Assembly (NCBI GenBank): GCA_052145775.1
Contig: JBKQNY010000030.1
Span: forward strand, 1-31,131
Direction of reading: 5' to 3'
Length of the DNA stretch: 31,131 nucleotides
Source: CAVYPR01 sp052145775
Lineage (GTDB): Bacteria > Actinomycetota > Acidimicrobiia > Acidimicrobiales > RAAP-2
Below are positions 9,259 to 17,822 of the stretch, one piece after another. The position numbers were made by a program, and so were the translations under genes. Position 1 is the stretch's first letter; each line of letters begins with the position of its first letter. A model generated the notes under the pieces. That model had not been told where the DNA came from, searched no databases, and worked only from the letters and a program-made list of their open reading frames with translations.

Positions 9259-9999
9259 TCACGCCAGCTTCGCCGACCAGCCCCCGTCGACCGGGAGGAC
9301 CGCACCCGTGATGAACGAGGCGCGGTCCGACGCGAGGAAGGCGCCGACCTCTGCGACCTCGTGTGGTTCGCCGGCACGGTTGAGTGCCGCCTTCTGGGCG
9401 ATGTCGGGGATGAAGTCCTCGGCCCCCTGGGCCATGATCTCGGTGAGGATGAAGCCGGGGCAGATGACGTTGGCCCTGATCCCCCGAGAGCCGTACTCGA
9501 TGGCCGCGGCCTTGGTGGCGCCGATGATGCCGTGCTTCGCCGCCGCGTAGACGCTCGTACCTGCCGAACCGTTCAGTCCACCGACGGACGACCAATTCAC
9601 GATGGATCCGCCTCCCGTCTTCAGCATCGACCGAATGCCGTGCTTCATTCCCAGCAGGACGCCGCGCAGGTCGACGTCCATGAGCCGGTCATAGAGCTCC
9701 ATGGTGAGATCGGTGATCATGCAGCCGTCGGCGATGCCGGCGACGTTGAGCACCACGTCGACTCGCCCGAACGCCCCTTCGCACGCCGCCATGGCCGCCT
9801 CGACGTCGTCTTCGTTCGTGACGTCGCAGTGGACAGGGAGAACGTCACCACCGAAGGGCGCCGCCACCCCCTCTTGGGCACCGCTGATGTCGGCGGCCAC
9901 GACGCTTGCTCCCTCGCGGACGAACACGCCGACCGAAGCCTTGCCCATGCCCGAGCCGGCTCCCGTGATCACCGCGGCCTTCCCGTCCAGCAGTCCCAT
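9259..9999 (-). CDS. Short-chain dehydrogenase/reductase
   Basis: The 246-residue classical SDR probably oxidises a secondary alcohol or reduces a ketone with NAD(P)H. It shows the cofactor motif TGAGSGMG (12-19), acidic D37 at the end of beta-2 (AADIS, favouring NAD), NVAG in place of NNAG, and the catalytic S138 and YAAAK (Y151, K155). The C-terminal half ends in LPVDGGWSAKLA, as in most SDRs. I chose the ATG at 9999 over the GTG one codon earlier because GGAGG lies 6 bases before it. It is the last gene of the co-directed catabolic series and follows the P450 by 55 bases, so it may act on a hydroxylated product of that enzyme (inference). Confidence 0.9.
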   Translation of the reverse strand: MGLLDGKAAVITGAGSGMGKASVGVFVREGASVVAADISGAQEGVAAPFGGDVLPVHCDVTNEDDVEAAMAACEGAFGRVDVVLNVAGIADGCMITDLTMELYDRLMDVDLRGVLLGMKHGIRSMLKTGGGSIVNWSSVGGLNGSAGTSVYAAAKHGIIGATKAAAIEYGSRGIRANVICPGFILTEIMAQGAEDFIPDIAQKAALNRAGEPHEVAEVGAFLASDRASFITGAVLPVDGGWSAKLA

Positions 10000-10054
10000 C
10001 ACCAGCCTCCGCCCAGGTCGGTCACATCGATCCGAGGCGGCGGTGGCGACCCGC

Positions 10055-11251
10055 TCATGGGGTCACCACCGGAAGGGTCTCCCAGCCGCGAACGGTCGAC
10101 GCCGAGGCGAGTTTGGCCCGGTCCCAGTCCACCTCCCATCTCGGGAAACGCCTGAGGACCTCGTCGAGGGCCACCTGACCCTCGAGCCGGGCGAGGGCCG
10201 CCCCCAGACAGAGGTGGATGCCGAAGCCGAAGGTGAGCGGCTGCCCGTCTCGGCGGTGGACGTCAAAACGGTCGCCTTCGGGAAAACGGCGGTCGTCGTG
10301 GTTGGCGGATGCCGGGATCATGAGGACGATGCTTCCTTGCGGGACCTTGCGACCGTGGAGCTCGACCTCTCGGGAGGTGACCCTGGCCATGTGCGGTGCA
10401 GGCGTCTCGAACCGGAGAAGCTCCTCGATCGCCCCGGGGATCAGCGAACGGTTCTCCACCAGCTCGGCGCGTTGCTGGGGGTGGTCGGCGAGCACCTTGC
10501 CCGTCCAGCCGATGAGGCGCGTCGTCGTCTCGTTGCCGGCTCCGGCCACCACCGTGATGTAGGTGAGCAGCTCGTCCCGGGTCAGCCGCCGGACCTCACC
10601 TCTTTCGTCCTCGAACTCGGCCTGCAGCAGCTCGGACATGATGTCGTCCGAGGGGTGTTTGGCCCGCCAGTCGATGTACTCACCGAACATGGCGCCGTCG
10701 ACGAAGTCCTCGGTGACCTTCATCGGCTGGCCCTCCTTCGTCCGCAGATTCCGGTCGACCCGGTCGCGCACTGCCTCCTGGTCTCCCTCGGGGATCCCCA
10801 AGAGCATGCCGATCACCCGCATCGGCATCTGCGCGCCGAGGTCGGCGATGAAGTCGAAGCCACCGGCCCCGACGAGTGGGTCGAGGCTGCGAACGCAGAA
10901 CGCCCGGATCTGCGGTTCGAGCTCGCTGACCCGCCTCGGGGAGAACACCCGTGACAGCAGTCTGCGGTGGACGGTGTGGATCGGCGGGTCCTCGAAGATG
11001 AGCACCCCCGGGGGCATCTCGATCCCCGCTCTGATCAGCTCGATGATGCCCCCACGGCCGGAGATGAAGGTCTTTGCGTCCAGCAGGCCCTGCTCGACAT
11101 CCGCGAAGCGACTGAGCGCGAAGAAGTCGTGCGGCTCGTTGTAGTACAGCGGAGCCTCCTCACGCATCCGGCGGAACACCGGATACGGGTCGGCGTTGAT
11201 CTCCACGTCGTAGGGGTCGTAGTACACGTCGTTCGTGCTCCGGACCGTCAT
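10055..11251 (-). CDS. Cytochrome P450
   Basis: The 398-residue soluble bacterial P450 hydroxylates a substrate using electrons from a ferredoxin. The heme loop is FGFGIHLCLGAALARLEG with C348 as thiolate ligand. The I-helix carries AGAGNETTTRL, the acid-alcohol pair for oxygen activation, and EELLRFETP carries the ExxR pair. The frame stays open well upstream into the MarR gene, but the start is the ATG at 11251: AGGAGGAGG precedes it by about 6 bases and homology-like sequence begins at NDVYYDPYDVEINADPYP. The heme loop and I-helix style resemble the CYP125/CYP142-like steroid and terpene hydroxylases, but the exact family cannot be assigned by eye. It lies between marR and the SDR. Confidence 0.93.
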   Translation of the reverse strand: MTVRSTNDVYYDPYDVEINADPYPVFRRMREEAPLYYNEPHDFFALSRFADVEQGLLDAKTFISGRGGIIELIRAGIEMPPGVLIFEDPPIHTVHRRLLSRVFSPRRVSELEPQIRAFCVRSLDPLVGAGGFDFIADLGAQMPMRVIGMLLGIPEGDQEAVRDRVDRNLRTKEGQPMKVTEDFVDGAMFGEYIDWRAKHPSDDIMSELLQAEFEDERGEVRRLTRDELLTYITVVAGAGNETTTRLIGWTGKVLADHPQQRAELVENRSLIPGAIEELLRFETPAPHMARVTSREVELHGRKVPQGSIVLMIPASANHDDRRFPEGDRFDVHRRDGQPLTFGFGIHLCLGAALARLEGQVALDEVLRRFPRWEVDWDRAKLASASTVRGWETLPVVTP

Positions 11252-11426
11252 GCCAAGCCTCCTCCTAGGTTCAAGAGTTCGTACCTTCCGAGCAACGTTG
11301 TGCGAGACGGTTGCGCCGGCGCTCGCTCGGCATCGGACCGCAGTCCCTTCGACGCAGGCACGGCGGTACGGGCCCGACGGCGGCCCGGCTCCCGACGACC
11401 GCACAGGGTTCGAATAACGCCCACGG

Positions 11427-11990
11427 TCATGCCGTCTCGCTCCGTCCGTTGGAGCCCCGTCGACGCGCCTGACGGGAACCGAGCTCCTCGACCACTTCGT
11501 CCGAGTGGGAGGGATCGAACTCGTGCGCATTGGCCCGAAGTTCGGCCAGGATCTCCACCAGTCGTCGCCGGTCCTTCTCCGAGAGGTCGAGGGGCTCGTA
11601 CACGTTCGCGTTCAGGTCCTCGGTGGCGGCAGTGGCGACCTTCCGGCCTCGTGCGGTGATCACCGCCAGGGTGGTGCGGGCATCAGACGGATGGGGTACC
11701 CGCCGCACGAGTTCTTCGGCCTCGAGTCGGTCGATGATGTTGGTCAGGGTGGCCGGGGGGATACGCAAGGTGTTGCTGATCCAGCTGAGGGTGAGGGATG
11801 ACTCGGGATCCGTGGCCAGCCACGCCAGCACCTCGTAGCGAGCGAACGTGAGATTGTGGCTCCTCATCACGTGATCGACCTGGCTCTTGATGAGCTGGTA
11901 GGAGCGGAGCAGCGCGGCAAAGACGGCCATCCCCGATGCCGCCTCGGGGTTCCAACGCTCGACCCACACGCGATGTGAGGCTTCGACCAC
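11427..11990 (-). CDS. MarR-family transcriptional regulator
   Basis: The product is a winged-helix regulator of about 187 residues. It has the MarR layout: an alpha-1 dimer helix (AVFAALLRSYQLIKSQVDHVM), recognition region ISNTLRIPPATLTNIIDRLEAEELV, and the wing HPSDARTTLAVIT with the conserved DxR. Such proteins usually repress catabolic operons and respond to phenolic or CoA-ester ligands. The start is uncertain. The frame is open to an ATG at 12152, inside the CoA-transferase gene, but the GTG at 11990, clear of that gene, is preferred; a GTG at 11969 is also possible. No strong ribosome site is seen. It sits in the middle of the catabolic series and is the obvious candidate regulator for it. 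Confidence 0.85.
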   Translation of the reverse strand: MVEASHRVWVERWNPEAASGMAVFAALLRSYQLIKSQVDHVMRSHNLTFARYEVLAWLATDPESSLTLSWISNTLRIPPATLTNIIDRLEAEELVRRVPHPSDARTTLAVITARGRKVATAATEDLNANVYEPLDLSEKDRRRLVEILAELRANAHEFDPSHSDEVVEELGSRQARRRGSNGRSETA

Positions 11991-12048
11991 GTCGAACGGA
12001 GCCGCCCGGAACCCCGTGCCGGTCGGGCGTGGCGCCCCGGGTCGGTGA

Positions 12049-14478
12049 TCAGGCGCTGACAAGTTCCTCACCGATGATCCCTTGGTCCCGCAGGGCGGCG
12101 ATCTGTGCCGGGCTGAGCCCGAGGGCAACAAGGAGTTGGCTGTTGTGCTCACCGAGCAGCGGCGCGTGCCGGCTGAGCCAACGATCCGGGCCCCGGGAGA
12201 ACCTGATCGGCAGGGTGCTGTATCGGGAACGGCCGATCACCGGGTGGTCCACCTCTTCGAAATAACGGCGGTGCTCCAGCTGGGCAAGCTCGGGTTGGCG
12301 GTGCGGTTGCATCACCTTGCCGACCGGGACCCCCTCGTTCCAGAGGAGTTCGACCACCTCGTCGGCCGACTTGGATCGACACCAGTCCTGTAGGTGCTCG
12401 TCGATCCGGTCCAGCTCACGGACGCGCCCCGCCGGGGTGGCGAGCCCAGGATCTCTGGCCCAGAGCGGATCGCCCAGTGCCCGTCGCAACGACCGCCATT
12501 GCTCGTCGTTGGCTACGGCGATCGCCACCCAGCTGTCGTTGCGGCCGTACTCGTCGGTCCCGGCGACCTGGTAGAGGTTCTGGGGCGCCCCGCACGGTCC
12601 GCGGTTGCCGGCACGGGTCAGGAGCGCCCCGTAGGCGGAGTGCTCGATCACCTGCTCGCACGTGACGTTGAGCGCGGCGTCGACCATGGCCGCCTCCACC
12701 AACCCGCCCTCCCCGGTCCGCTCCCGGTGCTCGAGGGCGAGAAGAAGCCCGAAGAGGGCGTGCAGCCCGGCGTTGGAGTCACCAACGCAGTACGGCTCGT
12801 AGGGTAGAAGGTCCGGATGTCCCGTGAGCCAGGTGAGCCCGGAGGCATCCTCGATCACGAACGCGAAGGCCGACCGGTCGCGCCAGGGGCCGTCGAGCCC
12901 GAAACCCGGCATTCGCAGCATGATGAGGTCGGACCTCTCGGCCCGGAGAGCTTCGTAGTCGAGTCCAAGCTGCTCCAGTACCCGTGGCGTGCTGTTCTCC
13001 ACCACCACGTCGCACGTCGCCACGAGCTTGCGCAACAAGTCCCGCCCTCCCTCCGACTGAAGGTCGAGCGTCAAGCCCTTCTTGTTGATGTTCAGGGCGG
13101 CGAAAATCGGCCCTCGCTCCCAGTACTGGCCCTCGGTCTGAGGTACCCCACCGACCAACCGGGCACCGTCGGGGCGCGTCGCCGACTCGAGATGGATGAC
13201 CTCCGCCCCCAACAGCGCCAGGAGCTGGCCGACGAGCGGGCCCGCCCAGTACGAGGTCATCTCCAGCACGCGCAGACCGGCGAAGGGCAGCGCCGAGGCC
13301 GTGACCGACCGGTCCTTCTCGAGCCTCGCCTCTCGAGGCAACAGATCTGTCAGGGCGTGCTGTCCCAACCGAGGGGACGGCTCCGGCGGTCGGAGCCGCG
13401 CTGACCCGAGCCGAAAGGGCGGGCCGGGGTTCGTCGCGCCGTCTCTGGGGTTCTTGACGAAACTGGCGCGCTCAACGAAGTGCGACAGCGTCGCGATGTT
13501 CGCGCCGTCGGCGATCGGCGCGTTCGGGATCCGAAGGGCGGACGCCAGGTCGAGCACGTCGTTGACGGTCCGCTCCGAGACCCATTCGTCGATGGTGGGG
13601 GCCAGCGTCGTTCGGTCCAAGAGAAGCCTCGGATCCTCGGTCCACTCCGGATGCCCAACCATCGCGCAGAAGTCGAGCCACTGCTGCCCGGTCCCGACCC
13701 CCAGCCCGACCAGCCCGTCACTCGCCGCCCCGACACCTGGGGTCGGGACGAATCGGCGGCGTCGCATCGGGCGCCCGAGCTGGTCATGGAAGGAAACCGG
13801 GTAGTACGTGAGGCAGGTCGCCAAGACCTCGAGCATCGACACGTCGACCAGCTCGCCGGCGGTGTCGACGCGCCGGCGGGCGGTCAGGGTCCCGATGGCG
13901 GCGAAGACCCCCGACAGCCACTCGCCGATCTGGCCACCCACGTACACCGGCGGGCGGTCAGGTCGGCCCCGAGCGAGTCCGACGATCCCCCCCGCCCAGG
14001 CCTGCAGGGTGAACTCGGTCGCAGCCCGGGAGCTCCACGGGCCGTCGAGCCCGAAGGGGGTGATCGAGGTGACGACCAGCCGGGAGTGTCTCCGGAGGAT
14101 CTCGGCGGGCGACAACGTCGGATGCCCGGCCACCTCTGAGCCGGGAGACCACACGACGGCATCGGCCGAACCGAGGAGCTCGTGCAGCGATGAGAGGTCC
14201 GTGTCACTGTCGACGGTGGCCACGACGCTGCGTTTCGCCGCACTCACAAAGTTGAACAGCGCGCCGTCGGCACCCGGTTCGAGCGACGCGCCCGAAGCCG
14301 TCCAGCGGCGCAGGGCGTCGCCTTCGGCTGCCTCCACCTTGATGACCTCCGCACCCCCGTCGGCCAGCAACTTCGAGCAGTAGGCACCGGCGATCCAGGT
14401 CGACAGGTCCACGACCCGCAGTCCCTCGAGGGGTGCACCGACCGAACTCGGCTGCTGCCACCGGCGGGTTCGGCTCAC
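12049..14478 (-). CDS. Fused double CoA-transferase, family III (CaiB/BaiF)
   Basis: The 809-residue protein is two CaiB/BaiF domains in tandem. Domain 1 (about 13-390) starts LEGLRVVDLSTWIAGAYCSKLL. Domain 2 (about 398-800) starts FAGLRVLEMTSYWAGPLVGQLL. Family III enzymes move CoA from one acid to another through an aspartyl-CoA intermediate. Domain 2 has the aspartate (D567 in VGDSNAGLHAL). The aligned position in domain 1 is glutamate (E186 in IGEWLSGVFAA), so domain 1 may be inactive or altered. Its likely role is activation of a carboxylate substrate as a CoA ester for the crotonase encoded just upstream. The start is a GTG two bases after the crotonase stop, with no good Shine-Dalgarno, which suggests coupling. 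Confidence 0.92.
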   Translation of the reverse strand: MSRTRRWQQPSSVGAPLEGLRVVDLSTWIAGAYCSKLLADGGAEVIKVEAAEGDALRRWTASGASLEPGADGALFNFVSAAKRSVVATVDSDTDLSSLHELLGSADAVVWSPGSEVAGHPTLSPAEILRRHSRLVVTSITPFGLDGPWSSRAATEFTLQAWAGGIVGLARGRPDRPPVYVGGQIGEWLSGVFAAIGTLTARRRVDTAGELVDVSMLEVLATCLTYYPVSFHDQLGRPMRRRRFVPTPGVGAASDGLVGLGVGTGQQWLDFCAMVGHPEWTEDPRLLLDRTTLAPTIDEWVSERTVNDVLDLASALRIPNAPIADGANIATLSHFVERASFVKNPRDGATNPGPPFRLGSARLRPPEPSPRLGQHALTDLLPREARLEKDRSVTASALPFAGLRVLEMTSYWAGPLVGQLLALLGAEVIHLESATRPDGARLVGGVPQTEGQYWERGPIFAALNINKKGLTLDLQSEGGRDLLRKLVATCDVVVENSTPRVLEQLGLDYEALRAERSDLIMLRMPGFGLDGPWRDRSAFAFVIEDASGLTWLTGHPDLLPYEPYCVGDSNAGLHALFGLLLALEHRERTGEGGLVEAAMVDAALNVTCEQVIEHSAYGALLTRAGNRGPCGAPQNLYQVAGTDEYGRNDSWVAIAVANDEQWRSLRRALGDPLWARDPGLATPAGRVRELDRIDEHLQDWCRSKSADEVVELLWNEGVPVGKVMQPHRQPELAQLEHRRYFEEVDHPVIGRSRYSTLPIRFSRGPDRWLSRHAPLLGEHNSQLLVALGLSPAQIAALRDQGIIGEELVSA

Positions 14479-14480
14479 CG

Positions 14481-15449
14481 TTACTCGGCTGTCGGACGCC
14501 GGCGACCCGACTTGCTCAGCCGCCAGTCGGGCGGGAATCGGCTGTCGTTGTCCTTCACCGTGAGGTTCAGCCCCGCCTCCATCGTCTCCTTGCTGAGCGT
14601 CGCCCGGCGGTCCTGATCGTCGCGGAGCATCCCCCCCATCGACTCGAGCCAGGCGCTGAGGAGGCTGCCCATGTACTCACCCTGGTGTTGCTTCATCACC
14701 TCGAAGAAGACCTTCTGCATGAAGACCGTGTCCGTCGGACGCGTGTGCGCGCAGGCCAGGGCGTACTTCTCCACCTCTTTCTCGAGCTCATCTCTGGGAA
14801 CCACGCTGTTCACGAAATTGCACTCGTACATCTGCTGGGCGGTGAAGGGACGGCCGGTGAAGACCATCTCTTGGAACTTGCGCATCCCCATCAACATCGC
14901 CCACTGCCACATCCGTGGTGCGTACCCGACATAGCGGAACGCCGGGTGACCGAAGAGCGCATCGTCCGAGGAGATCACGAGGTCGGCGTCGCCGGCCTGG
15001 TAGAAGTGCCATCCGTAGCAATAACCCTTGACCTCCAGGATGCTGATCTTCTTGAACTCCTGCAGGCTGCGGCAGCCCGATCTCGCGTTCCCATACCAGT
15101 GCAGCAGCGACGCACCGGAACGGTAGGACCGGGCGCCCGGCCAGGTGACGTCGTCGTCCTCGCCCAGACCGAACTCCTCCTCCAGGGCGGTGCCGTCCTC
15201 GCGCTTGGCCATGAGCTCGTCGAGGTCGGCCCCCGAGCCGAGGTCGTCGCCGACGCCACGGATGACGAGCACCTTCACGTCATCGTCGATGCTGGCCTTG
15301 AACAGGAGGTCCGCATACCGCTTGCGAGCCCCGATCGTCGGGCTGTTCAGCTGGTCGGGCCGGTTGAGCGTGATCGTCGCGATGCGCGTGCTCGGATCCT
15401 TCTCGTAGAGGATGATCTCCTCGGGCGGTGGGACGTCTGCTCCGCTCAC
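14481..15449 (-). CDS. Crotonase-superfamily protein without the catalytic glutamates
   Basis: The 322-residue protein has the enoyl-CoA hydratase/isomerase fold. TRIATITLNRPDQLNS begins the family domain, GVGDDLGSGADLDEL (66-79) gives the first oxyanion segment, and VKGYCYGWHFYQAGDADLVISS the second. The two hydratase glutamates are replaced: Y150 stands where Glu144 of rat hydratase is, and A170 (FGHPAFRYVG) where Glu164 is. An insertion (about 84-120) and a C-terminal extension (about 265-322) make it longer than the usual 260 residues. A simple hydratase reaction is therefore unlikely. Ring hydrolysis, isomerisation, decarboxylation or dehalogenation of a CoA ester are possible. It overlaps the upstream M24 gene by 4 bp (ATGA). 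Confidence 0.88.
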   Translation of the reverse strand: MSGADVPPPEEIILYEKDPSTRIATITLNRPDQLNSPTIGARKRYADLLFKASIDDDVKVLVIRGVGDDLGSGADLDELMAKREDGTALEEEFGLGEDDDVTWPGARSYRSGASLLHWYGNARSGCRSLQEFKKISILEVKGYCYGWHFYQAGDADLVISSDDALFGHPAFRYVGYAPRMWQWAMLMGMRKFQEMVFTGRPFTAQQMYECNFVNSVVPRDELEKEVEKYALACAHTRPTDTVFMQKVFFEVMKQHQGEYMGSLLSAWLESMGGMLRDDQDRRATLSKETMEAGLNLTVKDNDSRFPPDWRLSKSGRRRPTAE

Positions 15450-16585
15450 GTCATCGGACTCCTTCGTTCATGGGCCGCACCCGTGCTGAGCAATTCGGGA
15501 CCGTCGGCGCTGATCACGATCGGTTCCTGGAGGTAGGCGGCACCGACGTCCTGTTCCCAGACGTACGCCGTCAGCGCCAACACCATTCCCGACTCGACCT
15601 GCTGTTTTGCGGCCGTGTGCGGCAGTCCGAACGTCACCAAAGGGAGGTCATAGCCGAGTCCCAGGCCCCTGGCGACCGGCAACGGGGGTGGTGGGACTCC
15701 CGCTGCCTCGTAGGCCTCCAACAGGCCCGACAACGGCGCTCCAGGCCGGCAGGCGCCGAGCAGTCGCTCCCACAGCTCGTTCCTTCGCCCGAAGAGTGAG
15801 CGGTGCGCCGGGAGGTCGTCACCCACCACGTGCGTGCGACCAACCTCCCCGACGTAGCCGTCGTGGATCACGCCGGCGTCGAAAGCGACCAGGTCGCCTG
15901 GCTTGGCTGGGTCGTCGCGCCTCGCTCCGCGCCATGGCCGCTCGCGTGACGTGATCCACGCCACGTCCTGGGTCGACGGGGTAGTGACGCCCAACGAGGC
16001 CATCGCGCCCATGAACGCCCCGGTGAGCTGGCGTTCGGTGATGCCGGGCGCCAGTGTCGCCGTCGCTACGTCCAGGGATCGCTCGGCGATGCGCACCGAG
16101 GCGTGGATCGCCTCGATCTCCTCTGCGGTCTTCAGGCGTCGGGCCGTCCCCAGTAGACGCTCGCCGTCGACGACCTCCGCCGAGGGGAACGCTGCTGCGA
16201 GGAGCTGCACGGACGACGGCGTCAGGGCATCGGTGGCGACGGACTGTGCCGTGGCCGCTCCCTCGATGCCCTGCAGCGCCTTGAGCAGGTTCGCCGAGTT
16301 GAAGGTGATGCCGTACAGGTTCTCGTGGGGAATGTCGTCGGGGACTCCTTCGTCCCAGGTGCTGAGGAGGTGGACGGAACCGGTGGCCCGCACGAGCACA
16401 CAGCCCGGGCCGAACGGCCGCGAGCCCGCGGTCCAAAGGCGTTGCACACCCGAGAGGTAGCGTGCGTTCGCCTCGCGCCCGACCACGAGGATGTCGACCC
16501 CCGAGGCCTCCATCTCGGCGAGCACGCGCTCCCTGCGCCCTAGCCGCAGCTTGTCGTCGTCCGGACGTATTTCGGTGACCGTCAT
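15446..16585 (-). CDS. M24 (creatinase/aminopeptidase-fold) protein lacking most metal ligands
   Basis: The 379-residue protein has the two-domain M24 layout: an N-terminal creatinase-like domain (about 15-140, VDILVVGREANARYLSGV) and a C-terminal pita-bread domain. Of the five usual metal ligands only the first aspartate (D236, VAFDAG) and last glutamate (E354, YLQEPIVI) are recognisable. The second Asp is E247, the His of GHGxG is R306 (VARGLGLG), and the first Glu lies in LALTAY. Creatinase itself works without metal, so this may be a hydrolase of that sort or a non-catalytic partner of the second M24 protein encoded 7 bases upstream. It is coupled to the crotonase gene by ATGA, and GGCAGGG stands before its ATG. 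Confidence 0.87.
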   Translation of the reverse strand: MTVTEIRPDDDKLRLGRRERVLAEMEASGVDILVVGREANARYLSGVQRLWTAGSRPFGPGCVLVRATGSVHLLSTWDEGVPDDIPHENLYGITFNSANLLKALQGIEGAATAQSVATDALTPSSVQLLAAAFPSAEVVDGERLLGTARRLKTAEEIEAIHASVRIAERSLDVATATLAPGITERQLTGAFMGAMASLGVTTPSTQDVAWITSRERPWRGARRDDPAKPGDLVAFDAGVIHDGYVGEVGRTHVVGDDLPAHRSLFGRRNELWERLLGACRPGAPLSGLLEAYEAAGVPPPPLPVARGLGLGYDLPLVTFGLPHTAAKQQVESGMVLALTAYVWEQDVGAAYLQEPIVISADGPELLSTGAAHERRSPMT

Positions 16586-16592
16586 CCCTGCC

Positions 16593-17822
16593 TCAGTACG
16601 GATCGTAGGGATAGTCGGTCATCGGCTCCCAGCCGTCGTCCGTGATCAACAGCACCTCTTCGGACCGGTAGCCGGCGGCACCGTCCTCCCACACGATCGG
16701 CTCAAGCACAAGGACCATGCCGTCGGAGAGGGTGAGGGAGGCGTCGAACGCCGAACCGAGATCGCTCCCGACGAACGGCATCTCGGCACTGTCGATGCCC
16801 AGGCCGTGCCCGAGGTAGAAGTGGGGCATCCACGGCCTCGTGCCACCGGCGGCGTCCATCGCGGCTGCCGTCAGCTCCGCCGCCGTGACCCCCGCCCGGA
16901 TGACCTGCAGCACGGCGTCCATGATCGTTTGCCACGATTCGAACTGTGCACGCTGCCGCGCGTCGGGCTCTCGTCCGACGACCCAGGTGCGTCCGAAATC
17001 GGAATGGAAACCGGAGTGGCTGATGCCGGTGTCCACCCACAGGACGTCGCCTTCGGCAAGCTCCCGCTCGGTGGACAGGAGGGGGCATGCCAGATCGCCC
17101 GTCGTCGTCCAAGGGCCGTCGGCGATCCTCGAGGGCATCACCTGCCAGATCGGGTCCAGCACGTTGGCGTCCGCCCCCTCATCGAAGATCGTACGCAAGA
17201 AGGTCGCGGTGAGGTCGGTCTGCCGCACCCCGGGGGCGATGAGGGCCTGCACTTCGGCGATGGCCCGCTCGGTGATCCGCAGGCCCTCACGCATGCATGC
17301 CAGTTCGTCCGGCGTCTTGACCACCTTGGCCCGGCTGATCACTCGCCCACCGTCTCGGGGGTCCGCCGTCGCAAACAGCATCGATTTTTCGCGGCGCAGC
17401 GCGTGGGTCCACTCGTCGATCGCCAGCACGCCTCCCGCCGGCACGATCCCGGCCAGTTGGCCAGCGAACAGCCCCACGCCCTCGTCGAAGTCGAGGTACA
17501 CCGGGCCGTGCGTGTGGTCGGCCGGAAGCCCCACGTTGATCCCCTCTTCCTCCCGGACCGGGGAGAAGAGGTGCGGCCATTCGTCTTCTGCCAAGATCGC
17601 CGCGACCGGCCGCTCGAAGTACATGCGGCCGGAGTCGGCCAGGGGCCAGATGGCGCCGGTCGCATAGGCGACGTTGGTGTTCCCCAGGAGCAGCAGCGCG
17701 TCAATCCCCTGCTCGGACATGGCAGCATGGATCCGCAACACCCGCTCGCGCTGCATCCGGGCCAGGTCTGGCTCGGCCGGGATGCGGGTGGGCGGTGCCG
17801 ACGCCATGAGGCCTGCGGGCAT
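16593..17822 (-). CDS. M24 family metallohydrolase (Xaa-Pro peptidase-like) with complete metal site
   Basis: The 409-residue M24 protein keeps all five ligands of the dinuclear metal site: D264 (WVDTG), D275 (HSDFGRT), H339 (YLGHGLG), E374 (VLEPI) and E388/E389 (RSEEVLLI). The N-terminal creatinase-like domain spans about 30-175 (IDALLLLGNTNVAYATG). The family hydrolyses N-terminal X-Pro bonds, but members in catabolic clusters often act on amides or other small substrates. Here a small-molecule role is inferred from the neighbours. The ATG at 17822 overlaps the amidohydrolase stop as TGATG; the ATG five codons in (17807) is an alternative. An upstream extension of the frame to 18164 overlaps the amidohydrolase gene and is rejected. 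Confidence 0.9.
   Translation of the reverse strand: MPAGLMASAPPTRIPAEPDLARMQRERVLRIHAAMSEQGIDALLLLGNTNVAYATGAIWPLADSGRMYFERPVAAILAEDEWPHLFSPVREEEGINVGLPADHTHGPVYLDFDEGVGLFAGQLAGIVPAGGVLAIDEWTHALRREKSMLFATADPRDGGRVISRAKVVKTPDELACMREGLRITERAIAEVQALIAPGVRQTDLTATFLRTIFDEGADANVLDPIWQVMPSRIADGPWTTTGDLACPLLSTERELAEGDVLWVDTGISHSGFHSDFGRTWVVGREPDARQRAQFESWQTIMDAVLQVIRAGVTAAELTAAAMDAAGGTRPWMPHFYLGHGLGIDSAEMPFVGSDLGSAFDASLTLSDGMVLVLEPIVWEDGAAGYRSEEVLLITDDGWEPMTDYPYDPY

Noticed and set aside
11400..11425. GGGTTCGAATAACG, resembling a tRNA T-loop
   Set aside because: No acceptor, D or anticodon stems can be drawn around it.
11252..11530. N-terminal extension of the first P450 to an upstream start at 11530
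   Set aside because: The extension overlaps the marR gene, is compositionally unlike a P450, and a strong AGGAGGAGG site precedes the ATG at 11251.
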